DNA of 51,738 nt from an uncultured bacterium (GTDB lineage: Bacteria > Verrucomicrobiota > Kiritimatiellia > CAIVKH01). Both the position numbers and the translations under genes were made by a program. Below are positions 18,109-27,147 of the stretch, piece by piece. The notes below the pieces were generated by a model. That model made no database searches. It saw only the letters and a program-made list of their open reading frames with translations, and was not told the origin of the DNA. The stretch spans positions 1 to 51,738 of the forward strand of contig CAIVKH010000175.1 of the NCBI GenBank assembly GCA_903906425.1, in the 5' to 3' direction. Position 1 is the stretch's first letter; each line of letters begins with the position of its first letter.

Positions 18109-19464
18109 ATGTCCGCAGAAAGTTCAACGGGCGAAATACTGGCGAGGCATCCGGCCGGATTCCGGGCGCGGCGCGGGATGAACTGGGGCGCCATCGGGCT
18201 GCTCTACACTTCGTTTTACATGTGCCGCTACAATTTCTCGCTGGCGAACAAGGCGATCTCCGAGGAGTTCCATTTCTCCAAGGAGAACATGGGCTCGATC
18301 ATCACGACCGCGCTCCTGGCCTATGCGTGCGGACAGATCATCAACGGCCTGCTCGCCGACAAACTCGGCGGCAAAAAAGCGATGCTCATCGGCGCGGCCG
18401 GCACCATCGTCATGAACCTCCTGTTCGGCGCCGCGTCGTTCTGGGGCCTGTTAGGGCTGTTCGTCGTCGTCCGCGGAATTGACGGCTATTTTCAGGCCTT
18501 CGGTGCGCCGGGCATGATCAAGATCAACGCCGCGTGGTTCGATCCGCGCGAGCGCGGACGCTTCGCCGGAATTTTCGGATTCATGATCAACCTCGGCCGC
18601 TTCGGAATTTTCAAACTGGGGCCCGCGCTTCTTGCCGGATTTTCCGTGCTCGGCCTGATGACCGTGCCGCCGTTGCACTGGCGCTGGCTTTTCTGGATTC
18701 CCTCCGGTCTCTGCACCATCGCCGCGCTGGTCATGGCGCTCGTCGTCAAGCAGACGCCCGAGGACGCCGGCTTTCCCGATGCGGTCAAACACGACGACAC
18801 GGCCGGCGGCGATGCGCCGGCTTCGGTCATCACGGTGCTCGTGACGATCCTGCGGAATCCCGCCGTCTGGGTCGTCGCGCTCGCCTACGCCTGCACCGGC
18901 GCGGTGCGTCAGGGCGTTGACCAGTGGTTCCCGCGCTACATGCAGGAAGTCCACACCGTGGATTTGAAATCCACCTCGTTCCAGTTTCTCGGCTTCCTCA
19001 TTCCATTCGTCGCGTCCGTCGGCTCGCTGCTCTCCGGCTACATCTCCGACACCTTCGCCAAAGGCCGCCGCGCGCCCGTCGCGATGTGCCTGTATCTCGC
19101 CGAGTCGGTCATCCTCCTGCTCGCCGCGCAATTTCACACCGTCGGCAGCGCGATCTTTTTTTTCGTCGCGATTTCGCTCACCGCCAACGCCACGCACTCC
19201 ATCCTCGGCACAGCCGCCGCGATGGACATCGGCGGGCGGCGCATGGCCGGCTTCGCGTCCGGCATCATTGATTCCTTCCAGTATTTCGGCGGCAGCCTCG
19301 CCGGGCTCGCGCTCGGAAAACTCCTCGACAAAAGCTGGGGCTACTATTTTTATTTCATGGTCCCGTTCGGCTTCATCGGCGCAATCCTCATGTTCACGAT
19401 CCTCCGGCGCACCGATCTGAAAACGCAGGCGCAGCGCGCCAGCGCCGCACAGACAAAATCATAG
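18109..19464 (+). CDS. Major facilitator transporter, organophosphate:phosphate antiporter type (GlpT/UhpT/PgtP-like)
   Basis: 451 residues with about 12 hydrophobic segments. The start at 18109 was chosen because earlier codons overlap a palindrome; no clear ribosome site is seen and MNWGAIG at 18178 is an alternative. The first helix motif YTSFYMCRYNFSLANKAISEEF and the following KENMGSIITTALLAYACGQIINGLLADKLGGKK are typical of the OPA family, which exchanges glycerol-3-phosphate, hexose phosphates or phosphoglycerates for phosphate. It is followed 48 bp later by an ABC ATPase and then a binding protein, a grouping that recalls phosphoglycerate transport loci with PgtC-like binding proteins. 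That comparison is inference. Confidence 0.8.
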   Translation: MSAESSTGEILARHPAGFRARRGMNWGAIGLLYTSFYMCRYNFSLANKAISEEFHFSKENMGSIITTALLAYACGQIINGLLADKLGGKKAMLIGAAGTIVMNLLFGAASFWGLLGLFVVVRGIDGYFQAFGAPGMIKINAAWFDPRERGRFAGIFGFMINLGRFGIFKLGPALLAGFSVLGLMTVPPLHWRWLFWIPSGLCTIAALVMALVVKQTPEDAGFPDAVKHDDTAGGDAPASVITVLVTILRNPAVWVVALAYACTGAVRQGVDQWFPRYMQEVHTVDLKSTSFQFLGFLIPFVASVGSLLSGYISDTFAKGRRAPVAMCLYLAESVILLLAAQFHTVGSAIFFFVAISLTANATHSILGTAAAMDIGGRRMAGFASGIIDSFQYFGGSLAGLALGKLLDKSWGYYFYFMVPFGFIGAILMFTILRRTDLKTQAQRASAAQTKS

Positions 19465-19512
19465 CGCGTTCGCCGTTGACCGCGCCGCCTGCGAACCGCA
19501 GTCTTCCGCGTC

Positions 19513-20592
19513 ATGGCCGCTGCCATTGAATTTCAGAACATCACGAAACGATTCGGCGAAAACCGCGTCGTCGATTCGATCAGCCTCGCCATCGAACCGG
19601 GCGAATTATTTTTTTTGCTCGGTCCGAGCGGCTGCGGAAAAACAACGCTCTTGCGATGCCTTGCCGGATTTTACACGCCGGAGGAAGGTCGCATTTTTAT
19701 CGCCGGGCGCGATGTCACAAATCTGCCGCCGGAGCAGCGCGACACCGGAATGGTTTTCCAAAGCTACGCACTCTGGCCGCACATGACCGTCCGCGAGAAC
19801 GTCGCGTTCGGTCTCGATCTGCGGAAACTGCCGAAGACCGAAATCCGCCAGCGCGTGGATGAGGCGCTCGCGATGGTAAAGATGACCGAACGGGCCGACT
19901 ACAAACCGAACCAGCTTTCCGGCGGTCAGCAGCAGCGCGTCGCGCTGGCTCGCGCGCTTGTGATCCGGCCTGCGTGCGTGCTTCTCGACGAACCGCTCTC
20001 GAACCTCGACGCAAAACTCCGGCTCGAAATGCGGACAGAAATCCGCCGCATCTGCAAGAAAGCCGGACTGACGGCCGTTTATGTGACGCACGATCAAAAA
20101 GAGGCGCTTTCGATTGCGGACCGCCTCGCGATCATGGACAAGGGCCGGCTCCAGCAGATCGGCGACCCGCGAGATGTTTATCGTTTTCCGAACAGCCGCC
20201 TCGTCGCGAATTTCATCGGCGAGACCAATTTCATCGAAGGCAAAATCGGCCGCGCCGTTGACGGCATCATCGAAATTGACACCGCCATCGGCACGATTGC
20301 GAGTACCGCAAAATCAGAATTCGCCGCGCGCGTCGGCGACCGCGTCACGCTTTCGATCCGGCCCGAAGTCATCCGCCTTTCCGCCGCGCGGCCCGCCGAC
20401 ATCGCGAACATCTTCGACGCTTCCGTTTTCAACAGCATTTATCTCGGCGAAATGGCGCAGCACGAAATCAAGATCGGCCCTCTCGCGATGAAAATCTTCG
20501 ACCTGAATCCCGAAATCGTCTCCCGCGATGACGAAGTGAAAAATGCGGTGGCGTGGTTCCGGGCGGAAAACGTGGTCTTGTTGAAAGAATGA
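19513..20592 (+). CDS. ABC transporter ATP-binding protein (Fe3+/spermidine/sugar-phosphate type)
   Basis: 359 residues. Walker A GPSGCGKTT is at 37-45, the Q loop at Q83 (MVFQSYA), the ABC signature LSGGQQQR at about 135-142, Walker B LLDEP at 157-161 and the switch His in YVTHDQKEAL. A C-terminal TOBE-like regulatory domain covers about 240-359. This architecture is shared by FbpC, PotA, UgpC and MalK relatives that energise uptake across the inner membrane. No permease gene is present on either side, so the membrane partner must be elsewhere, if it exists. The stop overlaps the start of the binding-protein gene (ATGA), so the two are translationally coupled. Confidence 0.9.
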   Translation: MAAAIEFQNITKRFGENRVVDSISLAIEPGELFFLLGPSGCGKTTLLRCLAGFYTPEEGRIFIAGRDVTNLPPEQRDTGMVFQSYALWPHMTVRENVAFGLDLRKLPKTEIRQRVDEALAMVKMTERADYKPNQLSGGQQQRVALARALVIRPACVLLDEPLSNLDAKLRLEMRTEIRRICKKAGLTAVYVTHDQKEALSIADRLAIMDKGRLQQIGDPRDVYRFPNSRLVANFIGETNFIEGKIGRAVDGIIEIDTAIGTIASTAKSEFAARVGDRVTLSIRPEVIRLSAARPADIANIFDASVFNSIYLGEMAQHEIKIGPLAMKIFDLNPEIVSRDDEVKNAVAWFRAENVVLLKE

Positions 20593-22361
20593 AATCGGAT
20601 CGGACTCAGGTTTTTCCTCGCGAAGCGCTCAGAACAGCCGATTCAGGTTTCAGGTTTCAGGTTTCAGCGAAGATCGTCATCCTCTTCGCCGCTGCGCTCA
20701 TCATCGCCCTGCCTTTTATTTTCCGCCGCCACGAAACCACCATGCCCTCAAACGCGCTCGATCTCGTCATCGTCACGCCGCAGAACGAGGCGATCCGATA
20801 CGAATTTGGCCGCGCGTTTTCTAAATGGCACGAGGCACAGTTCGGAAAGCCCGTCCGCGTTGACTGGCGCGCCATCGGCGGCACGACGGAGATTTCACGC
20901 TATCTCTGCGCGGAGTTCGTCAACGCGGCTCGCGCATGGTGGAAGGGCCAGGGATTCGAATGGCCCGCGGGAGCCAGCGAAAAACTGCTCGATGGAAAAT
21001 TCGCGGCCACGAACAACGACGCGATGTCGCAGCTCTGGAAGAAATTTCGCGACACCGACGATCCGAAACAATTTTCTGCGCGGGCCGATTTGTTCTTCGG
21101 CGGTGGCGAATACGATCATTCGATTCTAGCGCGGCAGGGCCTGACCGTCGCTCCGTGGCCGGCGGGCCGCGAGCCGGCGAATCTTTTTTTCGCCGCAAAT
21201 GGTACGCCGCTGATTCCCGAAAAAATCGGCGGCGAAGTCTGGCGAACGCCGACGCTGTTCGGATGCACCGCCAGTTCGTTCGGCATTTGCTACAACCTCG
21301 ATCGACTGCGCGATCTCGGCGTGACGAATCAGCCCGCGCGGTGGGACGACCTCGGCGACCCAGTTTATTTCCGCCAGATCGGAATTTCCGATCCGACCAA
21401 GAGCGGCAGCATCGCAAAGGCGTTTGAGTTGATCGTTCACCAGAAATGCCAGCAAGCTGTCCACGCCGCGGGTTTCACCGAAACACAGATTGACGCGTTC
21501 GAAAAGTCGCCGTCGAACGCGCCGGCCGCTTATCAGAAAGCCGTCGAAGACGGCTGGCACAGCGGTCTCGCGCTGCTCCAGCGCATCGGCGCGAACGCTC
21601 GATATTTCACCGACTCGGCCAGCAAGGTTCCGGTTGATGTCGGCATGGGCAATTGCGCCGCGGGCCTCTGCATTGATTTTTACGGCCGCTTCGAGGCGCA
21701 GCACGCGAGCGCGCCGGACGGCAGCGCACGAATGGCGTTCGTCGTTCCCGTCGGCGGATCGAGCGCGACGGCCGATCCGGTTTCACTTTTGCGCGGAGCG
21801 GAGCATCGAGAACTCGCCGTGCGTTTCATCGAATTTGCGCTGAGCGAAGACGGTCAAAAAATCTGGTGCTACAAACCCGGCACACCCGGCGGCCCGGAAA
21901 AATATGCGCTGCGCCGCGTCCCGATCCGCCGCGATTTTTTTCCGTCCGACGATCCCGCGATCAAAGCGAAGCATCTCGAATACCTGAAATATTCCGCCGA
22001 CAATCTGGCCGATCCGCAGATCGATCCCTATTTGATCGCAGGCAACTTTCACTATCACGCCGGCTGGACCGGAAAATATTTCGGCCTGCTCCGCGATTTC
22101 GTGAAGGTGATGTGCATCGATTCCTCGGCCGAATTGCAAAACGCCAGGTCGCTCGCCACGCGTTTGCCGGAACCAAAGCGAAGCCAGCTCATGACCGATC
22201 TGTTCCGCTATCCGCCGAACCCGCTCGACGGAACTCCGTGCGGCAACAATTATCTCTTGGCGCGCGATCGCGAAGACCGCATGGAAACGCTGCGCATCTG
22301 GACTGAATACTATCGCGCGCATTATCGCGCCGTCGCTGCCGCGACCGCCGCCGCGCGATGA
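20589..22361 (+). CDS. Membrane-anchored extracellular solute-binding protein, family 1 (Fe3+-type)
   Basis: 590 residues from the ATG at 20589, which overlaps the ATPase stop. A single N-terminal membrane segment (about residues 28-45, IVILFAAALIIALPFIF) follows a basic, partly repeat-derived start, so the protein is likely anchored to the inner membrane and faces the periplasm. The rest is a two-lobed binding-protein fold (LVIVTPQNEAIRYEFGRAFSKW, ADLFFGGGEYDH, FGICYNLDRLRDLG, AAGLCIDFYG). It is longer than typical family members (about 340), with an extra C-terminal 150 residues. Codons 18-25 derive from a TTTCAGG heptamer repeat. Ligand unknown; no cognate permease is adjacent. Confidence 0.8.
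   Translation: MKSDRTQVFPREALRTADSGFRFQVSAKIVILFAAALIIALPFIFRRHETTMPSNALDLVIVTPQNEAIRYEFGRAFSKWHEAQFGKPVRVDWRAIGGTTEISRYLCAEFVNAARAWWKGQGFEWPAGASEKLLDGKFAATNNDAMSQLWKKFRDTDDPKQFSARADLFFGGGEYDHSILARQGLTVAPWPAGREPANLFFAANGTPLIPEKIGGEVWRTPTLFGCTASSFGICYNLDRLRDLGVTNQPARWDDLGDPVYFRQIGISDPTKSGSIAKAFELIVHQKCQQAVHAAGFTETQIDAFEKSPSNAPAAYQKAVEDGWHSGLALLQRIGANARYFTDSASKVPVDVGMGNCAAGLCIDFYGRFEAQHASAPDGSARMAFVVPVGGSSATADPVSLLRGAEHRELAVRFIEFALSEDGQKIWCYKPGTPGGPEKYALRRVPIRRDFFPSDDPAIKAKHLEYLKYSADNLADPQIDPYLIAGNFHYHAGWTGKYFGLLRDFVKVMCIDSSAELQNARSLATRLPEPKRSQLMTDLFRYPPNPLDGTPCGNNYLLARDREDRMETLRIWTEYYRAHYRAVAAATAAAR
20645..20676. repeat. TTTCAGG heptamer repeat inside the binding-protein gene
   Basis: Tandem TTTCAGG units lie in the 5' part of the gene and encode FRFQVS-type residues before the membrane segment. 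Confidence 0.8.
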
Positions 22362-22382
22362 CGGAACCGCCGCGCCCGCAGT

Positions 22383-22429
22383 TTCCAATGATTGGAAAAG
22401 TGCGGCGCGCAAACTTCCAATGATTGGAA
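22383..22429. repeat. Palindrome pair, locus 6
   Basis: Exact copies at 22383-22397 and 22415-22429 (both G centre), spaced 32 bp, between two converging gene ends; the second is 4 bp from the ruvC stop. Confidence 0.95.
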
Positions 22430-22432
22430 AAA

Positions 22433-22930
22433 TCAGAGCGGCTTGATCCGCGCGGCCGCCAGCGGATTCTGCTGCTGCAAATGGCAAATCGCGATACCGA
22501 GCGCGTCGGCGGCGTCCTCGGGAGGCGCTTCGCGCAGGCCGAGCATCGCCATCACCATTTTGCCGACCTGGCCCTTGTGCGCGCCGCCGAAGCCGACGAG
22601 CGCCTGCTTCACGCTACGCGGCGAATGTTCGAAAACCGGCACGCCCAGGCTGCCGCACGCCGCGATGACTGCGCCGCGCGCCTCACCGAGAATCACTGCA
22701 ACCTTGATGTTCTTGGAGAAAAAAATGCCTTCGACTGCGACTTCGTCCGGCTTTGTCCGTGCGATGATTTCGCGCACGCCGTTGAAAAGCTTCATCAGGC
22801 ATTCGGAATGCGGCGCGCTCTGCGGATTCTTGATCAGGCCGAATTCCAGCGCGCGCCAGACGTTGCCGTTCTTTTCGACGACGGCGACGCCGGTGGTCCG
22901 CAACGCCGTGTCAATTCCGAGAACGCGCAT
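22433..22930 (-). CDS. ruvC: Holliday junction resolvase RuvC
   Basis: 165 residues, the usual size. RuvC is the dimeric nuclease that cuts four-way junctions together with RuvAB. The four acidic active-site residues are visible: D7 (GIDTAL), E67 (VAVEGIFF), D139 and D142 (APPEDAADALGIA). The nearby yebC gene is a common neighbour of ruvC across bacteria; here it lies immediately upstream, 7 bp away on the same strand. ruvA and ruvB are not in the window. Confidence 0.95.
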   Translation of the reverse strand: MRVLGIDTALRTTGVAVVEKNGNVWRALEFGLIKNPQSAPHSECLMKLFNGVREIIARTKPDEVAVEGIFFSKNIKVAVILGEARGAVIAACGSLGVPVFEHSPRSVKQALVGFGGAHKGQVGKMVMAMLGLREAPPEDAADALGIAICHLQQQNPLAAARIKPL

Positions 22931-22937
22931 TCAAATG

Positions 22938-23687
22938 TCAGCCGATCGCGGCCATGATTTCGTCGGGGATGTCGTAGTTCGAATAGACGTTCTGCACGTC
23001 GTCGAGATCTTCTAGCGCCTCGATGAATTTCAGCAGCGACGATGCCTGCGACTTGTCGGTCAACTGCACTTCGAGGTCGGGAATCATCGTGACTTCGGCT
23101 TCGACGCAGGTGATGCCCTTGGCCTGGAGCACTTCGTTGATGCGATGGAAATCATTCGCGTGACAGATCACTTCGAAGGCGTCGCCGTGATTTTTCACAT
23201 CCTCGGCACCGGCATCGAGCGCGATTTCCAGCAGCTTGTCTTCGGTCGTCGTTTCCGCGGCGATGATGAACTGGCCCTTGCGCTGGTAGCTGCGCGCGAC
23301 CGCGCCCACGGCGGCCATGTTGCCTCCGTGCTTCGTAAAAATATTCCGGACTTCGCCCGCGGTGCGATTACGATTGTCGGAAAGACATTTCACCAGCAGC
23401 GAGACGCCGCCGGGGCCGAAGCCTTCGTAAATGATTTCCTCCATCACCGCGCCGCCAAGCTCGCCCGTGCCTTTTTTGACTGCACGGTCAATGTTGTCGC
23501 CCGGCATGTTCTGCGCGCGTGCCTTCACGATCAGTGCGCGCAGCGAAATGTTGCCGCTCGGATCGCCGCCGCCGATGCGCGCGGCCACGGTGATTTCCTT
23601 GGCGATCCTGCTGAAAATCTTGCCCTTGACCGCGTCGGCCGCGGCCTTCTTGTGCTTAATGTTTGCCCATTTGCTGTGACCTGACAT
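22938..23687 (-). CDS. yebC: YebC/PmpR family regulatory protein
   Basis: 249 residues, full length. The N-terminal signature MSGHSKWANIKHKKAAADAVKGK and the middle segments NMPGDNIDRAVKKGTGE and EEIIYEGFGPGG are diagnostic. The family includes DNA-binding regulators, and TACO1/YebC proteins that help ribosomes pass polyproline stretches. It precedes ruvC and follows the EF-G-like gene with a 9-bp gap, so it is probably co-transcribed with them. Confidence 0.95.
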   Translation of the reverse strand: MSGHSKWANIKHKKAAADAVKGKIFSRIAKEITVAARIGGGDPSGNISLRALIVKARAQNMPGDNIDRAVKKGTGELGGAVMEEIIYEGFGPGGVSLLVKCLSDNRNRTAGEVRNIFTKHGGNMAAVGAVARSYQRKGQFIIAAETTTEDKLLEIALDAGAEDVKNHGDAFEVICHANDFHRINEVLQAKGITCVEAEVTMIPDLEVQLTDKSQASSLLKFIEALEDLDDVQNVYSNYDIPDEIMAAIG

Positions 23688-23696
23688 GGCGTTTCC

Positions 23697-25727
23697 TTAT
23701 TCCTCGACCTGCTGTTTGCGGTCCGATGCTGCGATGACTTTTTGCGCGACGTTCGACGGAACGATGTCGTAGCGGTTGAACGACTGCTCGAATGTCCCCT
23801 CGCCGTGCGTGATGCTGCGGAGTTCCGAAGAATAACGGAACGTTTCCGCCTGCGGAACTTCCGCGGTGATGACTTGCATTCCCGAATCCGATTCCACGCC
23901 GAGTATCCGGCCGCGGCGATGATTCAAATCGCCCGTGATGTCGCCCATAAATTTGTCCGGAAACACGACGCGCAGATTCATGATTGGCTCGAGCAACACA
24001 GGCTTGGCTTTCAATACGCCTTCGCTGAATGCACGTGCCGCCGCAATCTTGAACGCGACTTCGGACGAATCTACGTCGTGGCTGGATCCGTCATAAACGG
24101 TGACCTTCGCGTGGACAACCGGATAGCCGGCGAGCGCGCCGCGTGCGAGGCCTTCGAGCAGCCCCTTTTCAATCGCGGGCAGGAAATTTCGCGGGATGCA
24201 CGTGCCTACGATGCCATCCACAAACCATTCTTTGTCGTCGCCGTAGAGCGGTTCGATCTTGATATAAACTTCGCCGTATTGCCCGCGGCCGCCGGACTGT
24301 TTCTTGTGCTTGTAGTGTCCCTCGGACTTACCCGTGATCGTTTCCTGATACGCAACTTTCGGCGTGTTGAGCACGACATCCACGTTGCTGCGCTTCTTCA
24401 TTCGCTGCACCGCCAGATCGAGATGAATATCGCCCATGCCGGTGAGAATAAGTTCATGCGTGATCGTGTTGCGTTCAATGCGCAGCGTCGGATCGTCTTC
24501 CGCGACGCGCTGCAAACCGACACCAATCTTGTCTTCGTCGCCCGGCGTCTTCGGCGTCACCGCCAGCGACATGACCGGCGGCGGAAATTCCACCGGCGTG
24601 AATTTGATCGTCTTGCCGATGGCGCAGGCCGAATCGTTCAGCGTCGTGACTTTCAATTTCGGCAGCGCGATGATTTCGCCGGCGTGCGCCTCCTCGGCAA
24701 CCTCATCCTTGCGGCCATTGACGATATGCAGCGGGCCGATCCGTTCTTTCTGGCCTTTCGTCGAATTGAAAAATTCCGTGTCCGATTTGATCGTCCCGCC
24801 GTAAATGCGCATGAAGCTCATCTGGCCGACAAACGGATCGTTGACCGTCCGCCAGACGTGCGCCGCGAACGGGGCATCCGGCGCGCCATCCACCGCATTT
24901 CCATCCACGTCTTTCAATTCGTGATCGAGCGGCGACGGCATCAGGCGGCAGATTTCCTCGAGAAAATCCTTCACGCCGATACCCTGCAGCGGCTCGACTT
25001 CGAAAACCGGAATGACATGGCAGCGCTTGATCGCAACGCGGAGACCCGCGACAAGCTCGTCATGCGTGAGGTGCTCGCCGCCGAGATATTTTTCCAGCAG
25101 CTTGTCATCTTCCTCGGCCACATCTTCCTCCAAAACGCTCTTGGCCTTGGCCGCCTCGTCCTTCAAATCGGCGGGAGCTTCGCTTTCGATGAGATCGATG
25201 ATTTCGCGGCGGTCATGCGTCGGCAATTCGATCGGCACGCACTTGCGGCCCCAGATTTCCTGAATCTGCTTCAGCGTTTTTTCGAAATCCGCATTTTCCT
25301 TGTCCAGCCCGCTGATGACGATTCCGCGCGGCAGCCCGAGCTGTTCGCACCGCTTCCACGCCCGTTGCGTGCCCACCTGGATGCCCGACGTCGCGTCCAC
25401 CACGATCAGCGCCGCGTCCGCGACGGTCGTCGCCGCATACATCTGCCCGACGAAATCCGCGTAGCCCGGCGTATCAATGAAACACAGCCCGTACTTCTTC
25501 CCGCCCGTCGCCGTGTAGGCCGCCTGAAACGGCTTGGCCCACGTCGAAATTTTCTTGTCCTTCTCTTCCTCGGTCCAGTCCGCGAAACTGGTCCCCGCCG
25601 CGCTCGAACCCTGCCGGTCGCTCACGCCCAGCCGGTGCAGCACCGCATCCAGCAGCGTCGTCTTGCCCGCGCCCGTGTGACCCACAAGAACCACATTTCG
25701 AAAATCAGCCACCGCGACATCTTTCAT
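23697..25727 (-). CDS. EF-G-like translational GTPase (paralog of FusA)
   Basis: 676 residues, with AGGAG about 6 nt before the ATG. Domain order is GTPase, beta barrel, EF-G domains III to V (SGGRGQYGEVYIKIEP, EPIMNLRVVFPDKFMGDITGDLNHRRGRI). The P loop GHTGAGKTT and DTPGY are intact. The usual NKxD guanine-specificity motif reads SGLDKEN (ISGLDKENADF), so Asn and Lys are replaced and only Asp is kept. This and the shorter switch region mark it as an EF-G-like paralog (EF-G-II/fusA2 type) and not the main elongation factor. Its precise role is unknown. It is upstream of yebC, probably in one operon. Confidence 0.88.
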   Translation of the reverse strand: MKDVAVADFRNVVLVGHTGAGKTTLLDAVLHRLGVSDRQGSSAAGTSFADWTEEEKDKKISTWAKPFQAAYTATGGKKYGLCFIDTPGYADFVGQMYAATTVADAALIVVDATSGIQVGTQRAWKRCEQLGLPRGIVISGLDKENADFEKTLKQIQEIWGRKCVPIELPTHDRREIIDLIESEAPADLKDEAAKAKSVLEEDVAEEDDKLLEKYLGGEHLTHDELVAGLRVAIKRCHVIPVFEVEPLQGIGVKDFLEEICRLMPSPLDHELKDVDGNAVDGAPDAPFAAHVWRTVNDPFVGQMSFMRIYGGTIKSDTEFFNSTKGQKERIGPLHIVNGRKDEVAEEAHAGEIIALPKLKVTTLNDSACAIGKTIKFTPVEFPPPVMSLAVTPKTPGDEDKIGVGLQRVAEDDPTLRIERNTITHELILTGMGDIHLDLAVQRMKKRSNVDVVLNTPKVAYQETITGKSEGHYKHKKQSGGRGQYGEVYIKIEPLYGDDKEWFVDGIVGTCIPRNFLPAIEKGLLEGLARGALAGYPVVHAKVTVYDGSSHDVDSSEVAFKIAAARAFSEGVLKAKPVLLEPIMNLRVVFPDKFMGDITGDLNHRRGRILGVESDSGMQVITAEVPQAETFRYSSELRSITHGEGTFEQSFNRYDIVPSNVAQKVIAASDRKQQVEE

Positions 25728-26052
25728 AACATCTCCTCATCAGCCGCCACGTTTCCCCGGCTGGAATGCTCTTACGTACAAGACTCCCCCGCCCCGCCGC
25801 AACGGTTTTTAATTCGGAAAAACCACGAATCCCGGCCCGCCACCGGACCCGCCGCCCCACCGCCCACCCGCCTAATCGCTGTGATGGCCGGCCCGATGGC
25901 AGCCGACCGCAAACTTCCAATCATTGGAAAACTGCGGTTCCGGCATTTCCAATCATTGGAAAAACACAATTCGAAAATCTCCAATCATTGGAAAATTCCC
26001 GCGCGGCAAATTCCAGCCGCTGGAAATTTAGAAAATTGAGGAACAAAAAAAA
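25728..26052. other. 325-bp intergenic region with a palindrome array
   Basis: I see no gene here. It holds the 5' region of the EF-G-like gene (right part of its leader), a 7-bp-arm inverted repeat GGTTTTT/AAAAACC at 25803-25823, and the four-copy array at 25915-26025. Confidence 0.6.
25915..26025. repeat. Four-copy palindrome array, locus 7, with a symmetric variant
   Basis: Copies at 25915-25929, 25947-25961, 25979-25993 (first base changed) and 26011-26025, each 32 bp apart. The last reads TTCCAGCCGCTGGAA: the inner arms AT/AT have become GC/GC in both halves, so the palindrome is preserved although the sequence changed. Confidence 0.95.
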
Positions 26053-27147
26053 TCAGCCAAACAAAATTTTCATCGCCGCCGCGATGATCCGCTCGGCGGA
26101 AAGATCGTGAAGACAAGCCAGGTCTTTTTTCGGGCGCACGCATTCGCGCGACAGGCACGGCTGACAGACCAGCCGGCCGTGCGTGACCACCGTGCAATTT
26201 TCCCCGACCGGGCCGGTCCGTGCCGGGTCCGTCGCGCCGAAAACCGCGAGCACCGGCCGGCCCAGCACCGCCGCAAAATGCATCGGCCCGGTGTCCACCG
26301 TGATGACCAGATCAACTTCCTGAAACACGCTGCCGAGATCCACCAGCCGCGTCTTGGCGCAAAGATTTTCGACGTTCCGTCCGATGCCGCGCTCGATTTC
26401 GCGGCAGACCTGCTTGTCCTCCGGCGAGCCGATGATAAACAAATTTGCGCCAAGGCCCGCGAGCGCGCGGCCCACCTCGACGAATTTTTCCGGCGGCCAG
26501 TTTTTCGTTTCCCACCGCGAACACGGCACGAGCGCGACGCGCGGATGCGGCGCGCCGAGATCAATTTTCGGAAACGTCATTGGAAATTCGGGAACCGCCG
26601 GGACCGGCAGGCCGAGGTAGCGGACCACATCGTAGCACTCGTCAATCGCGTGCCGCTCCTTGTCCCGGTCGCCCGCGATGACGTTGTAAAAAAGCCGCGA
26701 GCCTTCGCGATGAAACGACGGGCCGATCCGTTTGCGCCCGCTGGCCAGCCGGCAGATGACCGCACTCTTGAGCAGGCCCTGCAGATCAATGATGTAATCG
26801 TAATCGCGCGTGCGCAGCTTCCCGCGGAACCAGCCGAGCCGCGACCAGAATTCGCGGCGCGGAAACGGAATCACGTGATCAACATCATCGAAACAGCGGA
26901 CCAGATCCGCGTAGGTGTCGGCGACGACCCAGTCAATGTCCGCATCGAGTCCCACCTTCAGCGCACGCACGGTCGGAAGCGCATGAAACAGATCGCCGAG
27001 CGAACTGGTTTTGATGATGAGGATATTCTTCACTTTTCTGCCCGTTGTCCCGCCCGCGGTCGGCTCACGCTTCAAGAAGAAACTGCCGGAAAATGGACTT
27101 GTCTTGCCGCGCTCCCAACGCGAACCAAAGAAATTCGGTTTTGTCAT
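26053..27147 (-). CDS. Glycosyltransferase family 9 (heptosyltransferase-like)
   Basis: 364 residues. Family 9 enzymes add ADP-heptose to the LPS inner core at the cytoplasmic face. The N-terminal IIKTSSLGDLFHALPTVRAL and the C-terminal nucleotide-sugar site DTGPMHFAAVLGRPVLAVFGATDP are clear, and IDLQGLLKSA lies between. The C-terminus has extra cysteines (QPCLSRECVRPKKDLACL), as in WaaC/WaaF-like LPS enzymes of some phyla. The ATG at 27147 overlaps the argF stop (ATGA), giving an N-terminal extension of about 38 residues before VKNILIIKT; a later start cannot be excluded. Kinase and Kdo genes for LPS lie at 47522-49280. Confidence 0.85.
   Translation of the reverse strand: MTKPNFFGSRWERGKTSPFSGSFFLKREPTAGGTTGRKVKNILIIKTSSLGDLFHALPTVRALKVGLDADIDWVVADTYADLVRCFDDVDHVIPFPRREFWSRLGWFRGKLRTRDYDYIIDLQGLLKSAVICRLASGRKRIGPSFHREGSRLFYNVIAGDRDKERHAIDECYDVVRYLGLPVPAVPEFPMTFPKIDLGAPHPRVALVPCSRWETKNWPPEKFVEVGRALAGLGANLFIIGSPEDKQVCREIERGIGRNVENLCAKTRLVDLGSVFQEVDLVITVDTGPMHFAAVLGRPVLAVFGATDPARTGPVGENCTVVTHGRLVCQPCLSRECVRPKKDLACLHDLSAERIIAAAMKILFG

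Noticed and set aside
23742..26039. Long open frame on the plus strand, 765 codons
   Set aside because: It is antisense to the EF-G-like gene; GC-rich codon use leaves the opposite strand open. Its translation is Arg/His-rich and matches no family.
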